A stretch of 64,000 bases of DNA from Sphingomonas sp. UBA978 (GTDB lineage Bacteria > Pseudomonadota > Alphaproteobacteria > Sphingomonadales > Sphingomonadaceae). Within the stretch, counting starts at the first letter, position 1; each line of letters starts with the position of its first letter. The stretch is taken from assembly GCF_002292295.1 (NCBI RefSeq), contig NZ_DBBS01000003.1, forward strand, positions 62,001 to 126,000, written 5' to 3'. Made by a program: the position numbers and the translations under genes. The notes under the pieces were generated by a model. That model had not been told where the DNA came from, did no database searches, and worked only from the letters and a program-made list of their open reading frames with translations. Positions 52,260 through 62,018 of this stretch are shown here, in pieces.

Positions 52260-54800
52260 TCATCGCGCCAGCGTCCGCAGGACCGGGGTCTGCTTGCCGG
52301 CCAGCGTCACCGTGACGCTTTCGCCGGGCAGCAGGTCGAAGCCGCTGTCGCTCGCCTGACCCGGCGTGTCGCCCATGTCGATCATCACCGCGCGCGCGAG
52401 GTTCCTCGCGGTGATCGTCGCCGTGTCGCCGGTGCGGCGGAGCGTCAGGCCGGGGTCGGGATAGGCCATGTCCTTCGGCACCAGCCGTTCGACCAGCGTG
52501 CGGCTGACGGTGCGGCCGTCGACCAGCAGCTCGGCGACCGCATAGCTTTGTGCGGGATCGGCCGTGCCGAACAGGTCCGCGTCGGGCAGGGTCGCGACCG
52601 TGGTCGCGCTGAGCGGGGCGAGGGTCGCGTCCGCGGTGCGCGTGCCGAGCGTCGCACCGGTCATGGCGCGCACCGTCACCCGCCATTGCGCCGCGACCGG
52701 CGTTGTCGCGTCGGACACCAGCGCGATCCGCGTCGCGCCCGCGCGATGCTCGGCGACGATCGCCTGCGGGGCGAAGGCGCGCTTCGCCTCATGGTGCAGC
52801 AGCTTCCACTGGCCGAGATGGTCGATGCTCGACCAGCTGATCGCGGGCCAGACGTCGTTCAGCTGCCAGAACAGCGACCCCATCGTCACCGGGCGGCAGG
52901 CGCGGTGGTGGCGCGCCGCGAGGCCGATCGCCTGCGCCTGATTGACCTGCGTCAGATAGACGAAGTCGGCGAAGTCCTTCGCCGGCCGCAGCCGCTGGTC
53001 GAGATAGAGGCGCAACCGGGCGTTGCCCTCGCCGGCGAGGAACTTCTGGTGCGCCTTCATCACCGGGCTGTCGGGGTCGAGCGTGCCCTTGCCCGCGAAG
53101 CCGCGGATCGTGGCCATCGTCGGCATCGCCTGAAAGCCATATTCGCTCATGAAGCGCGGGCAGGAATCGAGGTAATTCTCGACCGGCTTGCTGCCCGACC
53201 AGACGTCCCAGAAATGGCGGTCGCCGTTGGCGTCGGTATCGACCGGGCCTTCGTAATCGGTCGAGGGCGACCCCGGCATATAGGGCGTGCCGGGGCTGTT
53301 GGCGGAAACCGCGCCGCGCAGGACGCGGTCGAACAGCACCGCCATGCCGGTGCCGATCCGTTCCTGCTCGTCCGCGCCGATCGCCTTCTTATAAGCCTTG
53401 CGGTCGGACCAGTTTTCCCAGCCGGACAGCACTTCGTTGTTGCCCGCCCAGATGACGACCGAGGGATGGTCGCCGATCCGCGCGACCTGCTCGTCCGCCT
53501 CCGCGGCGACGCTGGCGCGGAACGCGGCGTCGGGCGGGGTCACCGATCCGCCGAACATGAAGTCCTGCCACACCATCAGCCCCATCCGGTCGGCGGCGGC
53601 GTAGAAGGCGTCGTCCAGATAGTAGCCGCCGCCCCAGATGCGGACCATGTTCATGTTGGCGTCGCGCGCCGCCTTGAGCAGGCTTTCGGGCTCGGCGGGG
53701 TCGACGCGGGCGGGGAAGCTGTCGAACGGGATGACGTTCGCGCCCTTGGCGAAGATCGGCAGGCCGTTGACGATCAGTCCGAACGCGCCATCTTTGCGGT
53801 CGAGCGTGACCGTGCGCAGGCCGATGCTGCGCGTCTGGGTGTCGCCGTCCAGCGTCGTCGCCACCGTATAGAGCGGCTGCGCGCCATAGCCGACCGGCTG
53901 CCAGCGCTGCGGCTTCGCGATCGTCAGCGGAATCGTCACCGGGTTGCTGCCGGGCGCGAGCGTGACGGTGCGCTCGACCGTCTGGCGGCTGCCGTCGGGG
54001 GCGGTGACGGTGGCGGTCAGCGTCACGCTCTTCGTCACGTCCGCGACGATCGTCGCATGCGCGGTCAGCCGTGCCTCGGCATCCGACAGCGCGTCCTGCG
54101 CGATGCGGACCCGATCGAGCCGCGCCTCGTCCCACGCCTCCAGCCGGGCGGGGCGCCACAGGCCGGTGGTGACGATGCGCGGGCCCCAGTCCCAGCCGTA
54201 CTGGTACTTCGGCTTGCGGATATAGGGGCTGGTCTGGACGCCCTTGGGCTCGTCGCCGAACGCGCTGTCATATTCGCCGGGCAGCGGGTGCGGGTCCTTG
54301 AGCACCATCGGTTGGAGCGTCCGGATGGGCGAGGCGATGCTTACCAGCACCTCGTTGCGGCCGGCGCGCAGCAGCGGCTTCGCATCGGCGCGCCAGCGGC
54401 GGTGGGCGTTGTCCGCCGTGAGCAGCGGCCGGCCGTTGACGGTGACGGTCGCGAACGTGTCGAGCCCGTCGAACACGAGATCGAGGTGTCCGTGCGCGAG
54501 CATCGCCGGGGTGACGGTCAGCATCGTGCGGAACTGCCATGCCGACAGGCCCGCCCACTGGATCGCGCCCTCGTTGGTGCCGATGAACGGATCGGGGACG
54601 CGTTTCGCGCGGATCAGGTCCTGCTGGATGCTGCCGGGCACCTGCGCCGGAAACCATGCCGCCTCGCGCGGATGTGCCCTGGTCGCGGCGGTGTCGGCGG
54701 GATCGAGCCGGACCTGCCAGTCCTTGTCGAGCGGAAGCGTGTCGCGTGCCGCCAGCGGTGCGGCCGACAGCAGGAGCGCGAGCGCGAACGCGTACCTCAT
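52260..54800 (-). CDS. Beta-mannosidase, GH2
   Basis: 846 residues from the ATG at 54800, signal 'MRYAFALALLLSAAPLAARD'; the much longer open frame that continues upstream is antisense noise through GH20. GH2 domains run in order: sugar-binding, immunoglobulin-like, barrel, and C-terminal sandwich. The acid/base is E456 in 'WAGNNEV' and the nucleophile E553 in 'FMSEYGFQAMP', both characteristic of beta-mannosidases; 'QYGWDWGPRI' is also typical. It would cleave the Man-beta-1,4-GlcNAc bond. Its ATG overlaps the GH20 stop, so the two are coupled. Confidence 0.93.
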   Translation of the reverse strand: MRYAFALALLLSAAPLAARDTLPLDKDWQVRLDPADTAATRAHPREAAWFPAQVPGSIQQDLIRAKRVPDPFIGTNEGAIQWAGLSAWQFRTMLTVTPAMLAHGHLDLVFDGLDTFATVTVNGRPLLTADNAHRRWRADAKPLLRAGRNEVLVSIASPIRTLQPMVLKDPHPLPGEYDSAFGDEPKGVQTSPYIRKPKYQYGWDWGPRIVTTGLWRPARLEAWDEARLDRVRIAQDALSDAEARLTAHATIVADVTKSVTLTATVTAPDGSRQTVERTVTLAPGSNPVTIPLTIAKPQRWQPVGYGAQPLYTVATTLDGDTQTRSIGLRTVTLDRKDGAFGLIVNGLPIFAKGANVIPFDSFPARVDPAEPESLLKAARDANMNMVRIWGGGYYLDDAFYAAADRMGLMVWQDFMFGGSVTPPDAAFRASVAAEADEQVARIGDHPSVVIWAGNNEVLSGWENWSDRKAYKKAIGADEQERIGTGMAVLFDRVLRGAVSANSPGTPYMPGSPSTDYEGPVDTDANGDRHFWDVWSGSKPVENYLDSCPRFMSEYGFQAMPTMATIRGFAGKGTLDPDSPVMKAHQKFLAGEGNARLRLYLDQRLRPAKDFADFVYLTQVNQAQAIGLAARHHRACRPVTMGSLFWQLNDVWPAISWSSIDHLGQWKLLHHEAKRAFAPQAIVAEHRAGATRIALVSDATTPVAAQWRVTVRAMTGATLGTRTADATLAPLSATTVATLPDADLFGTADPAQSYAVAELLVDGRTVSRTLVERLVPKDMAYPDPGLTLRRTGDTATITARNLARAVMIDMGDTPGQASDSGFDLLPGESVTVTLAGKQTPVLRTLAR

Positions 54801-57133
54801 CGTCCCGCCTCCGTCAGCTGGACGCGTTCGACCGTGTAGAAGGGGTCCTTGATCGGCGAGGTGAATTGGAAGCAGACGTCCCGGTCGCCCGCGATCGCCG
54901 GCAGATTGCCGCGGAAGGTGAAGCGCTGCGGCGCGGTGCGCGGATCGGGCAGCGGGAAGGCGCCCGCCGCGATCGGCCGGGCGGTCTTGTCGCCCGCGGC
55001 GCGCGCCTTGGCGGCGGCGATGCAGCCGACCTGGACGAGCAATTCGCCGTGATCGGAGACGTTGTAATGCTCCTTCACCATCCGCGCCTCGTGCGCGAGG
55101 CCGTAATGGCGGGCGAGGCGGGCGACATCGACGGTATAGCCGCGGGCGACGTCGAGCGGCGCGTCGGGGTAGAGCGTGCAGGTGTCGAACAGGTTGATGT
55201 TGAACGCCGGCGCATTCTCGCGCGATTCCGACGTCAGCGGCACGCGCAGGCCGAGGTCGCCGGCGGGGCAGGCGGCCATGTCCGAGCTGGTGCGCGCGAG
55301 CAGGGCGGCGCGCGACGTGTCGAAGCTGCGCACCGCGGCGGTCGCGCTGCCGCGCGCGTCGAAGGCGGCGGCGCGGACGGTGGTGCCCGGCGTCAGCGAC
55401 AGCGGCCCGGCATAGGCGCGCGACGTCGCGGTCGGCGTGCTGCCGTCGGTCGTGTAGCGGATCGTGCCATAGGGAACCTGCGTCGCCAGCGTCAGCGGCA
55501 CGCGGTTGCGGCGCAGCGCATCGCCGCGGGTGCCGTCGACCTGCATATCGACCGCGAAGGCGCTGTCGGCGACGTGCATGCCGCCACGGCTCCAGCGGTC
55601 GCCCTGGCGCTGGACCCGCGGCAGGAAGCCGGCGAAATCGCGCTTGTCCTTCGGCGACCAGCTGATCTCCGCCACCGCGCCCGCGCGCGGGAAGATCAGA
55701 TGCTGGAGCTGATAAGGGGTGACGATATATTCGCTCCACAGATTGCCCTGCGCGCCGAGCACGTGCTTGGCCTTGTCCGCCGGAATGCCCGCCGGCATCG
55801 GATCGTAGCGATAGACCATCTCCAGCGTCATCGGCGCGAAGCGGCCGGGCGGTTCGTCGGCGAGGCGGCTCTGCGAATAATTGAGGTACAGCGGCGTGCC
55901 GGGCGACAGCACGACGTCGTGTCCCTGATTGGCGGCGTCGACCGCGCCCTGTTCGCCGCGCCACGACATGATCGAGGCGGAGGCGGGCAGGCCGCCCTCG
56001 AGAATCTCGTCCCAGCCGATCAGGCGCCGGCCCTTCGATTGCAGGTAGGTGCCGAACTGATCGATCATCCAGCTTTGCAGGCCGTTCTCGTCCTTGATGC
56101 CGAGCGCCTTCATCTGCGCCTGCACCTCGGGACTGCGCTGCCACTGGTCCTTGACCGCCTCGTCGCCGCCGAGGTGGATATAGGTGCCGGGAAAGACCTG
56201 CATCAGCTCGTCGAGCACGTCCTTGACGAAGGCGATGCCCTTCGGCCCTGGATTGAACAGATAGGGCATGATGCCCCAATTGTTGCTGACCGCGGGCGCG
56301 TCGCCGAGGATGCCGAGTTCGGGATAGGCGGCGACCAGCGCCTGCGCATGGCCGGGCAGGTCGATCTCCGGCACGATCGTGATGCCGCGCTCCCCGGCAT
56401 AGGCGACGAGGTCCTTCAGCTCGGTCTGGGTGTAGAAGCCGCCGACCTTCTCGGTCGGTTGCGCGCCGCCGGTCCAGGGCGGCACGCGCCAGCCGCCGAC
56501 GCTGGTCAGCTTCGGATACTTGCGGATCTCGACCCGCCAGCCCTGATCGTCGGTGAGGTGGAGGTGGAGCGTGTTGAGCTTCACCGATGCCATCTGGTCG
56601 ACGATCGCACGCAGCGCCGGCATGGGGAGGAAATGGCGCGCAGGATCGATCATCAGCCCGCGCCAGGCGAAGCGCGGCGCGTCGGTGATGGACAGCGCCG
56701 GCACCGCGACCGGCTTGCCGAAGGCGGCGTCGGGGCTGAGCAATTGCGCCAGCGTCATCGCGCCATGGACGAGGCCGCGGTCGCCCGAGGCGGCGATGGT
56801 GATGCCCTGCGGCGTCACCGAAAGCCGATAGGCCTCGTCGCCGGCAACCGCGGCGTCGCGGACGAAGCGGATCGCGCCGGTCGTACCGGGAATGAGGGCG
56901 AGGCCGCGTTCGGCCTTGACGTGGGCGGCGAGCAGGCGGGCCGCGGCGGTGGCGCCGGCATCCGTGGCGGCGATCCCCGCGCCGTCGCGGACGGTGAAGC
57001 TGCCTGCGGCGCGCGTGACCGACTGGGGCAGGGGAAGCAGCGGCAGCGCGTCCTGCGCCGGTGCGGCGGTGGGCGCGAGCAGGGCGAGCGCCGCTCCCCC
57101 GACGATGGTCGCGATACCGGCGTTCTGCGTCAT
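54797..57133 (-). CDS. Beta-N-acetylhexosaminidase, GH20
   Basis: 778 residues from the ATG at 57133 with signal 'MTQNAGIATIVGGAALALLA'. A GH20b domain precedes the barrel. The catalytic pair D324-E325 is in 'YIHLGGDEAVKDQW', with 'HLHLTDDQGWRVEI', 'DLPGHAQAL' and 'GAQGNLWSEYI'. A C-terminal chitobiase-like region of about 220 residues follows. It releases terminal GlcNAc or GalNAc. It heads the GH20-GH2 unit and follows the receptor gene, but a strong terminator lies between them. Confidence 0.93.
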   Translation of the reverse strand: MTQNAGIATIVGGAALALLAPTAAPAQDALPLLPLPQSVTRAAGSFTVRDGAGIAATDAGATAAARLLAAHVKAERGLALIPGTTGAIRFVRDAAVAGDEAYRLSVTPQGITIAASGDRGLVHGAMTLAQLLSPDAAFGKPVAVPALSITDAPRFAWRGLMIDPARHFLPMPALRAIVDQMASVKLNTLHLHLTDDQGWRVEIRKYPKLTSVGGWRVPPWTGGAQPTEKVGGFYTQTELKDLVAYAGERGITIVPEIDLPGHAQALVAAYPELGILGDAPAVSNNWGIMPYLFNPGPKGIAFVKDVLDELMQVFPGTYIHLGGDEAVKDQWQRSPEVQAQMKALGIKDENGLQSWMIDQFGTYLQSKGRRLIGWDEILEGGLPASASIMSWRGEQGAVDAANQGHDVVLSPGTPLYLNYSQSRLADEPPGRFAPMTLEMVYRYDPMPAGIPADKAKHVLGAQGNLWSEYIVTPYQLQHLIFPRAGAVAEISWSPKDKRDFAGFLPRVQRQGDRWSRGGMHVADSAFAVDMQVDGTRGDALRRNRVPLTLATQVPYGTIRYTTDGSTPTATSRAYAGPLSLTPGTTVRAAAFDARGSATAAVRSFDTSRAALLARTSSDMAACPAGDLGLRVPLTSESRENAPAFNINLFDTCTLYPDAPLDVARGYTVDVARLARHYGLAHEARMVKEHYNVSDHGELLVQVGCIAAAKARAAGDKTARPIAAGAFPLPDPRTAPQRFTFRGNLPAIAGDRDVCFQFTSPIKDPFYTVERVQLTEAGR

Positions 57134-57208
57134 GACAGCCCCTTGGTTCTGTTTTGGTATTGAAGGTATCTTGCAGGAGCGATCCGGCGACGTCCATGCC
57201 CGATGCAC

Positions 57209-57246
57209 AAAAAAAGACCCCGGCGCCGCGATGGGGGCTGCCGGGG
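57209..57246 (-). terminator. Rho-independent terminator after the glycan receptor gene
   Basis: On the minus strand ccccggc (complement of 57240-57246) pairs with gccgggg (complement of 57218-57224), followed by a run of seven T (complement of 57209-57215). This should end most receptor transcripts before GH20, so the hydrolase genes may rely on readthrough or a promoter between 57134 and 57207. Confidence 0.85.
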
Positions 57247-57363
57247 CCGAGGGCCGGGACGCGGATCAGGGGAGGATGCGTCCATCGGGGAACCGGCCGG
57301 CGGGCGAGCCCGCCGGGTATGCGCGGCGTCGCCCGGACCGGGTCCGGGACGACGACGGCGGGA

Positions 57364-60138
57364 CTACATGCGGAACGACAGCGCCGCCGAGAAGGTACGG
57401 CCGTTCTTGTAGAAGGCGGTCGGACGATCCTTGGTGGCGTTATACTGGAGGTAGGTCTCGTCCAGCAGGTTCTGCGCGTTGACGCTGAGGATGATGCCCT
57501 TGGTGATCGCCAGCGAGGCCGATGCGTCGAGCTGGTTGTACGGCGCCACCATCTCGCGCGAGCCGAGACGGCCGATCGTGCGGAAATAGGCGGTACGGTA
57601 ATTGTAGCTCAGTCGCGCCTGGAACGGCCCGCTCTCGAAATAGGGGATCACGTTGACGGTATGCTTCGACAGATACGGCAGGTTGAGCGCCGCGCCGCTG
57701 ACGTCGACCGACGAGGTGTCGCTGTCCTGGTACGAATAGTTCGCCTGCAGGCCGAACCCGCCCCAGATTTCCGCCTGGCCCGACACCAGCACGCCGTTGA
57801 CCTTCGCCTTGGCGCCGTTGACCGGCTGGCTGACGTTGTACGTCGTGATCCGGTTCTGCAGCGCGTTGAAATAGTCGACGTTCTGACGGAAGTTGATGAT
57901 GTAGTTCTTGATGTCGCGACGGAACAGTTCGACCGCCAGCAACGTGCCGCCGCGCGGATACCATTCCGCGGTCAGTTCGTAGTTGGTCGATTCGTACGGC
58001 TTCAGGTTCGGGTTGCCGCCGCCGCCGTCGAGCGTGATGTCGTTGAGCGACGTCGCCGCCGCCAGATCCTGATAGCGCGGACGCGAGATCACCTTGGCCA
58101 CCGCACCGCGGACGATGAACTGCGGAGCGATCGTATAGGCGATGTTCAGGCTGGGCAGGAACTTCAGGTAATCGGTCGAGGTGCGGGTCGGCACCGGCTG
58201 CGGATTGGCGACGGCGCTGGGCGTGGTCGCGAAGTTCGACACGTCGCGCGTGTAGACCAGACGTCCGCCGATGTTGCCGCGCAGGCCGCCCTGGTCGAAG
58301 TTCGCCTGGACGTAGCTTGCCGCCACCGTCTCGCGCACCTTGGTCGAGGCGCCGATCTTGGTGACCAGCGGGCTGTTGATCGCATTGGCGAGGATGTCGA
58401 TCACCGCCTGGTCGGGCAGGTTGAGGTACTTGGTGGCGTTGCCGCTGCCGCCGCTGCCGTCGAACGTGCCGTCCGGCGTGGTCAGCGTGGTGACGCCCAG
58501 CTGCGATCCGTTGAGCGAACGGGTCAGATAGGTGTTGATGCCGCGGGCATCGACGCGATTTTCGTGATCGGTGACGCGGCTGCCGAGCAGGATTTCCTTG
58601 AACGGACCGAAGTCGACCGGGATCGTCGCATCATAGCCGCCGAAGACGTCGCGGTCGGTGGTGACGCTATAGTCGAGGCCGCCGATCTGCGCGGCGTTGA
58701 GCTGCGTGCCGTTGATGACGACCGGGCGCCCTTCGATCTGCGCCGGATTGTTGTTCGGGTTGGTGAAGTAGTTTGCGGGGTTGGTCAGGTCGCCGGTGAA
58801 GTTCACCTCGGCCGAATTGCCGGTGAAGGCATAGCTGAACGGCAGGCGGGTCTGCACGTTGAACAGATATTCGGGGTTGCGGCCGCCGGTCGCCTTCGAC
58901 CAGCCGCCGGCAAACGCCACCTTGGCGCCATTGTCGCCTTCCCAGTCGGCGAACAGGTTGACGTTGTCGGTCTTCAGCTTGGTGCGGCGGACCAGCGTGT
59001 CGAGCTGCGCGCTCTGGCTGGGCGCCGTGCCGAAGGAGGCGGCGGTGACGACGCCGTTGCTGACCGTCGCGGACTGCAGCACGCTGCCGGTCCAGGCGCC
59101 GGGGATGGTGTACATCGACTGGCTGTAGTTGTTGTAGTTGCCGTCGATGTGCAGGCCGTTGAGCGTGAAGGTCAGCTCGCTGGTCGGGCGGAACTGCACC
59201 GTGCCCGACACGCTCTTGCGCTCGCGCTGCTGCTGGAAATAGGCGTAGTTGATGCCGAACGGCGAGGCCGCCCGGTACAGGTCGGCGATCGTGCCGCCGG
59301 TGATCGTCGCGGCCGGGTTCTTGAGGCTAAGCGCGCCGTTGGCGGCGCGGTTGACGAACGGGCTGTTATAGGTGCCGTCCGCGTTCGGCGCGACATTGTC
59401 GTAGCCGAAGAATTCGACGCCGGCGCGGGTCAGGTTCTGCTTGTCATAGGTGGCGGCGACGAGGACGCCGAAGGTCTCGTCGGCGTTCTTCCAGCTGTAC
59501 AGGCCCGAACCGCGGACGTTGCCCTTCTCCGACCGGTCGTTGTACGAATAGCCGCCCGAGGCGAAGATCGAATTGGCGGGCAGGTCGAGCGGGCGACGGG
59601 TGCGCACGATCACGGTGCCGCCGAGGCTGCCTTCCTCGATGCGCGGCTCGGGCGACTTGTACACCTCGAGGCGGTCGACCAGTTCGGGCGCGAGCAGCGA
59701 ATAGTTGAAGGTACGGCTGGACGGATCGTTGTCGTTGCCGCCCCAGTCGGCCGAGGCGAGCGCGTGGCCGTCGAGCAGCATGCGGTTGAGCGCCGGGTCG
59801 GTGCCGAGGATCGCGACCTTCTCGCCCTCGCCGAAGCGACGGTCGATGCTGACGCCCGGGATGTGCGACAGCGATTCGGCGACGTTGCGGTCGGGGAACT
59901 TGCCGACGTCCTCGGCGGTGATGACGTCGACGACGGCATTGGCGTTGCGCTTGACGTTGATCGCCTCGCGCAGCGAGCCGCGATAGCCGGTGACGAGGAT
60001 GTCGTCGCCCGTCTCGGTCGCGTCCTGTGCGGTCGCGGTGCCGGACGGGGCGGTGGCGGTCGGCGCTTCCTGCGCGTTAGCGCTACCGGCGAAGCCCGCG
60101 AGGGCGGTGCTGACGAGGATCACGTGGCGCAAGCGCAT
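57364..60138 (-). CDS. TonB-dependent receptor for oligosaccharide uptake
   Basis: 924 residues. Signal 'MRLRHVILVSTALAGFAGSA', a TonB-box-like 'DDILVTGYRGSLREAINVKR', and the plug motifs 'DVGKFPDRNVAESLSHIPGVSIDR' (in part), 'VEVYKSPEPRIEEGSLGGTV'. The barrel ends 'FSAALSFRM'. The 'ITAEDVGKFPD.N.AE.L..IPG' signature is the TonB-Xanth-Caul type common in carbohydrate utilisation loci of Xanthomonas and Caulobacter. It is divergent from cutC-gntR-nag genes and upstream of six glycosidases, so glycan import is the likely role. Confidence 0.92.
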   Translation of the reverse strand: MRLRHVILVSTALAGFAGSANAQEAPTATAPSGTATAQDATETGDDILVTGYRGSLREAINVKRNANAVVDVITAEDVGKFPDRNVAESLSHIPGVSIDRRFGEGEKVAILGTDPALNRMLLDGHALASADWGGNDNDPSSRTFNYSLLAPELVDRLEVYKSPEPRIEEGSLGGTVIVRTRRPLDLPANSIFASGGYSYNDRSEKGNVRGSGLYSWKNADETFGVLVAATYDKQNLTRAGVEFFGYDNVAPNADGTYNSPFVNRAANGALSLKNPAATITGGTIADLYRAASPFGINYAYFQQQRERKSVSGTVQFRPTSELTFTLNGLHIDGNYNNYSQSMYTIPGAWTGSVLQSATVSNGVVTAASFGTAPSQSAQLDTLVRRTKLKTDNVNLFADWEGDNGAKVAFAGGWSKATGGRNPEYLFNVQTRLPFSYAFTGNSAEVNFTGDLTNPANYFTNPNNNPAQIEGRPVVINGTQLNAAQIGGLDYSVTTDRDVFGGYDATIPVDFGPFKEILLGSRVTDHENRVDARGINTYLTRSLNGSQLGVTTLTTPDGTFDGSGGSGNATKYLNLPDQAVIDILANAINSPLVTKIGASTKVRETVAASYVQANFDQGGLRGNIGGRLVYTRDVSNFATTPSAVANPQPVPTRTSTDYLKFLPSLNIAYTIAPQFIVRGAVAKVISRPRYQDLAAATSLNDITLDGGGGNPNLKPYESTNYELTAEWYPRGGTLLAVELFRRDIKNYIINFRQNVDYFNALQNRITTYNVSQPVNGAKAKVNGVLVSGQAEIWGGFGLQANYSYQDSDTSSVDVSGAALNLPYLSKHTVNVIPYFESGPFQARLSYNYRTAYFRTIGRLGSREMVAPYNQLDASASLAITKGIILSVNAQNLLDETYLQYNATKDRPTAFYKNGRTFSAALSFRM

Positions 60139-60239
60139 AGGATATTCCTTTTTCGGAACACGCCCGGTCGCATGCTCCCCCCAACCCGAAGCTGCCGCGA
60201 AGCCGGCGACAGACCGGAGCGACGGACCCTGAATGGATC

Positions 60240-60320
60240 TCGTATTGCTGCCGATAGTTTTACTATAACCAATTCATACCCAATGACCTATAAAAAATTT
60301 GTCACAATCGATTTTTCATG
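60240..60320 (-). promoter_or_regulatory. AT-rich promoter region of the receptor gene
   Basis: This is the only strongly AT-rich stretch of the locus (around ttactataaccaattcatac on the plus strand). It has a tatagt -10-like box on the minus strand, about 120 bases before the receptor ATG. Direct repeats ACCAAT / ACCCAAT spaced by one helical turn (60268-60284) could be a regulator site. The aaagga ribosome binding site precedes the ATG. No operator is proven. Confidence 0.45.
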
Positions 60321-60411
60321 GAACCACTGCGGTTTCACGGGGTAGGTTTGTGTCGTGGAGCGCCGTTCCGGCGATCGAAACGGATAGCAGAAGGGGGTTC
60401 GCGCGCCATTG

Positions 60412-61182
60412 ATGGCCAATCGAACGAATCATGACCGTCGCGTGACACTGGAGATCTGCGTCGAGTCGCCGGCCGGCGCCGCGGCGGCGATCGCGGGTGG
60501 ATGCGACCGGATCGAATTGTGCGCGACGCTGGCGATGGGCGGCCTGACGCCCTCCGCCGGGCTGGTCGCGGCGGTGCTGGCGCACGCGCGGCCGGCGGGC
60601 ATCCCCGTCCATGCGATGGTCCGCCCCCGCCCGGGCGGGTTCGACCATGACGCCGAGACATGGGCGCTGGCGGTGGCGGAGGCGCAGGCGCTGGCCGCGG
60701 CGGGGGTGCAGGGGCTGGTGTTCGGCGCGACGGCCGGCGGCGCGCTGGATGTGGCCGGTCTGGCGGACTGGATCGCCGCGCTCGGGCCGGATCGCCCGGT
60801 GCTGACGCTCCACCGGGCGATCGACGTCGTCGACGATCCCGTCGCGGCGGTGGAGCAGGCGGTGGCGCTGGGGTTCGACCATATCCTCACCTCGGGCGGG
60901 GCGCGCAGCGCCGCGGAGGGCGCGGCGACGATCGCGCGCATGGTCGAGCGCGCGGACGGGCGTTGCGCGGTGATCGCGGGTGCCGGCGTCCGTCCGGATA
61001 ACGTCGCGGCATTGATCGCGGCGACGCGAGTCCCGGCGGTGCACGGCTCGGCCAGCGTGCCGGCCGCGGGGGGTGTGGAGGACCGGTTCGGCTTCGGACC
61101 ATTGCCGCGCCGGACGAGCGCGGCGTTGGTACGAGAATTGCGCGGGGTAATTGACCACAAGTCCAATCTAGGACAATTGTAG
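60412..61182 (+). CDS. cutC: CutC family protein
   Basis: 256 residues from the ATG at 60412. CutC TIM-barrel markers are 'TLEICVESPAGAAAAIAGGCDRIELC', 'MVRPRPGGF', 'GLVFGATAGG', 'LTLHRAIDVVDDP', 'ILTSGGARSAAEG' and 'AGAGVRPDNV' (each seen in order). The family was named for copper homeostasis, but the biochemical role is doubtful. Here it is first in a plus-strand group with a GntR regulator and GlcNAc catabolic genes, suggesting a sugar-linked role. Confidence 0.88.
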   Translation: MANRTNHDRRVTLEICVESPAGAAAAIAGGCDRIELCATLAMGGLTPSAGLVAAVLAHARPAGIPVHAMVRPRPGGFDHDAETWALAVAEAQALAAAGVQGLVFGATAGGALDVAGLADWIAALGPDRPVLTLHRAIDVVDDPVAAVEQAVALGFDHILTSGGARSAAEGAATIARMVERADGRCAVIAGAGVRPDNVAALIAATRVPAVHGSASVPAAGGVEDRFGFGPLPRRTSAALVRELRGVIDHKSNLGQL

Positions 61183-61184
61183 AT
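61166..61184. promoter_or_regulatory. Inverted repeat at the end of cutC, upstream of gntR
   Basis: atcta (61166-61170) and tagat (61180-61184) flank a 9-base spacer that contains the cutC stop. A ttgacc at 61151 could be a -35 box. It may be a GntR autoregulatory site, but the arms are short. Confidence 0.3.
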
Positions 61185-61258
61185 CAAGGCGCCGCTGGCG
61201 CTGCTCCGCGGACCGTGGCACCGAAGGTCGCAACGGTTTGTGGAAGAAGGAGTCGATG

Positions 61259-61996
61259 ATGAGTTTCGTGAGCAGGGTAGGGCGTTTCCGCACCGACAAT
61301 CCCTCGCCGCTCTATCTGCAACTGCAACAACTCATCCGCGATGCGATCGGTGGTGAGGTCATTACGCGCGGCGACGCGATTCCCGCCGAACGCGATCTGG
61401 CGATCGACTATGGCGTCTCGCGCATCACCGTGCGCAAGGCGATCGAGGGGCTGGTCGAGGAGGGGTTGCTGACCCGTCGGCGCGGGGCCGGCACCTTCGT
61501 CGCGGGGCGCGTCGAAAAGAATTTCAGCAAGCTGTCGTCGTTTACCGAGGACATGATCGCCCGCGGCCGGGTGCCGAGCAGCGCCTGGATCTCGCGCGCG
61601 GAGGGGACGGTCAGCCCGGAGGAATCGATGGCGCTGGCGCTGTCGCCGAGCGCGCCGGTCTATCGGTTCCAGCGGCTGCGCTTCGCCGACGAGGTGCCGA
61701 TGGCGCTCGAACTGTCGACGATCGCGGGCTTCTGCCTGCCGTCGCTCGATGCGGTCGACACCTCGCTGTATACCGCGCTGACCGCCGCCGGGCATCGCCC
61801 GGTGCGCGCTTTGCAGCGGCTGCGCGCGGTGCCGTTCGGCGGCGACCATGCGCGGATGCTGGGGGTCGATCCCGGCTCGCCCGGGCTGCTGATCGAGCGG
61901 CGCGGCTTCCTGCGCGACGGCCGTGCCGTCGAATTCACCCGATCCTATTACCGCGGCGACAGCTACGATTTCGTGGCCGAGCTCGCGGACACCTGA
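61259..61996 (+). CDS. GntR-family (HutC-type) transcriptional regulator
   Basis: 245 residues from the ATG at 61259, 8 bases after an aaggag ribosome binding site (ATG 61256 and TTG 61238 are alternatives). The winged helix-turn-helix reads 'LYLQLQQLIRDAI...GDAIPAERDLAIDYGVSRITVRKAIEGLVEEGLL' in outline, followed by a UTRA-like effector domain ('FSKLSSFTEDMIARGRVPSS', 'VYRFQRLRFADEVPMALE', 'EFTRSYYRGDSYDF'). HutC-type regulators of this kind sense GlcNAc-6-P or GlcN-6-P in nag operons. It precedes the SIS and nagA genes and probably controls the whole locus. Confidence 0.9.
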   Translation: MSFVSRVGRFRTDNPSPLYLQLQQLIRDAIGGEVITRGDAIPAERDLAIDYGVSRITVRKAIEGLVEEGLLTRRRGAGTFVAGRVEKNFSKLSSFTEDMIARGRVPSSAWISRAEGTVSPEESMALALSPSAPVYRFQRLRFADEVPMALELSTIAGFCLPSLDAVDTSLYTALTAAGHRPVRALQRLRAVPFGGDHARMLGVDPGSPGLLIERRGFLRDGRAVEFTRSYYRGDSYDFVAELADT

Positions 61997-62018
61997 CACC
62001 GCCTGGGGGGCGCGATTT

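Noticed and set aside
54801..57197. N-terminal extension of the GH2 gene to about 1645 codons
   Set aside because: The extra part runs through GH20 in another frame; a signal peptide at the ATG at 54800 marks the real start.
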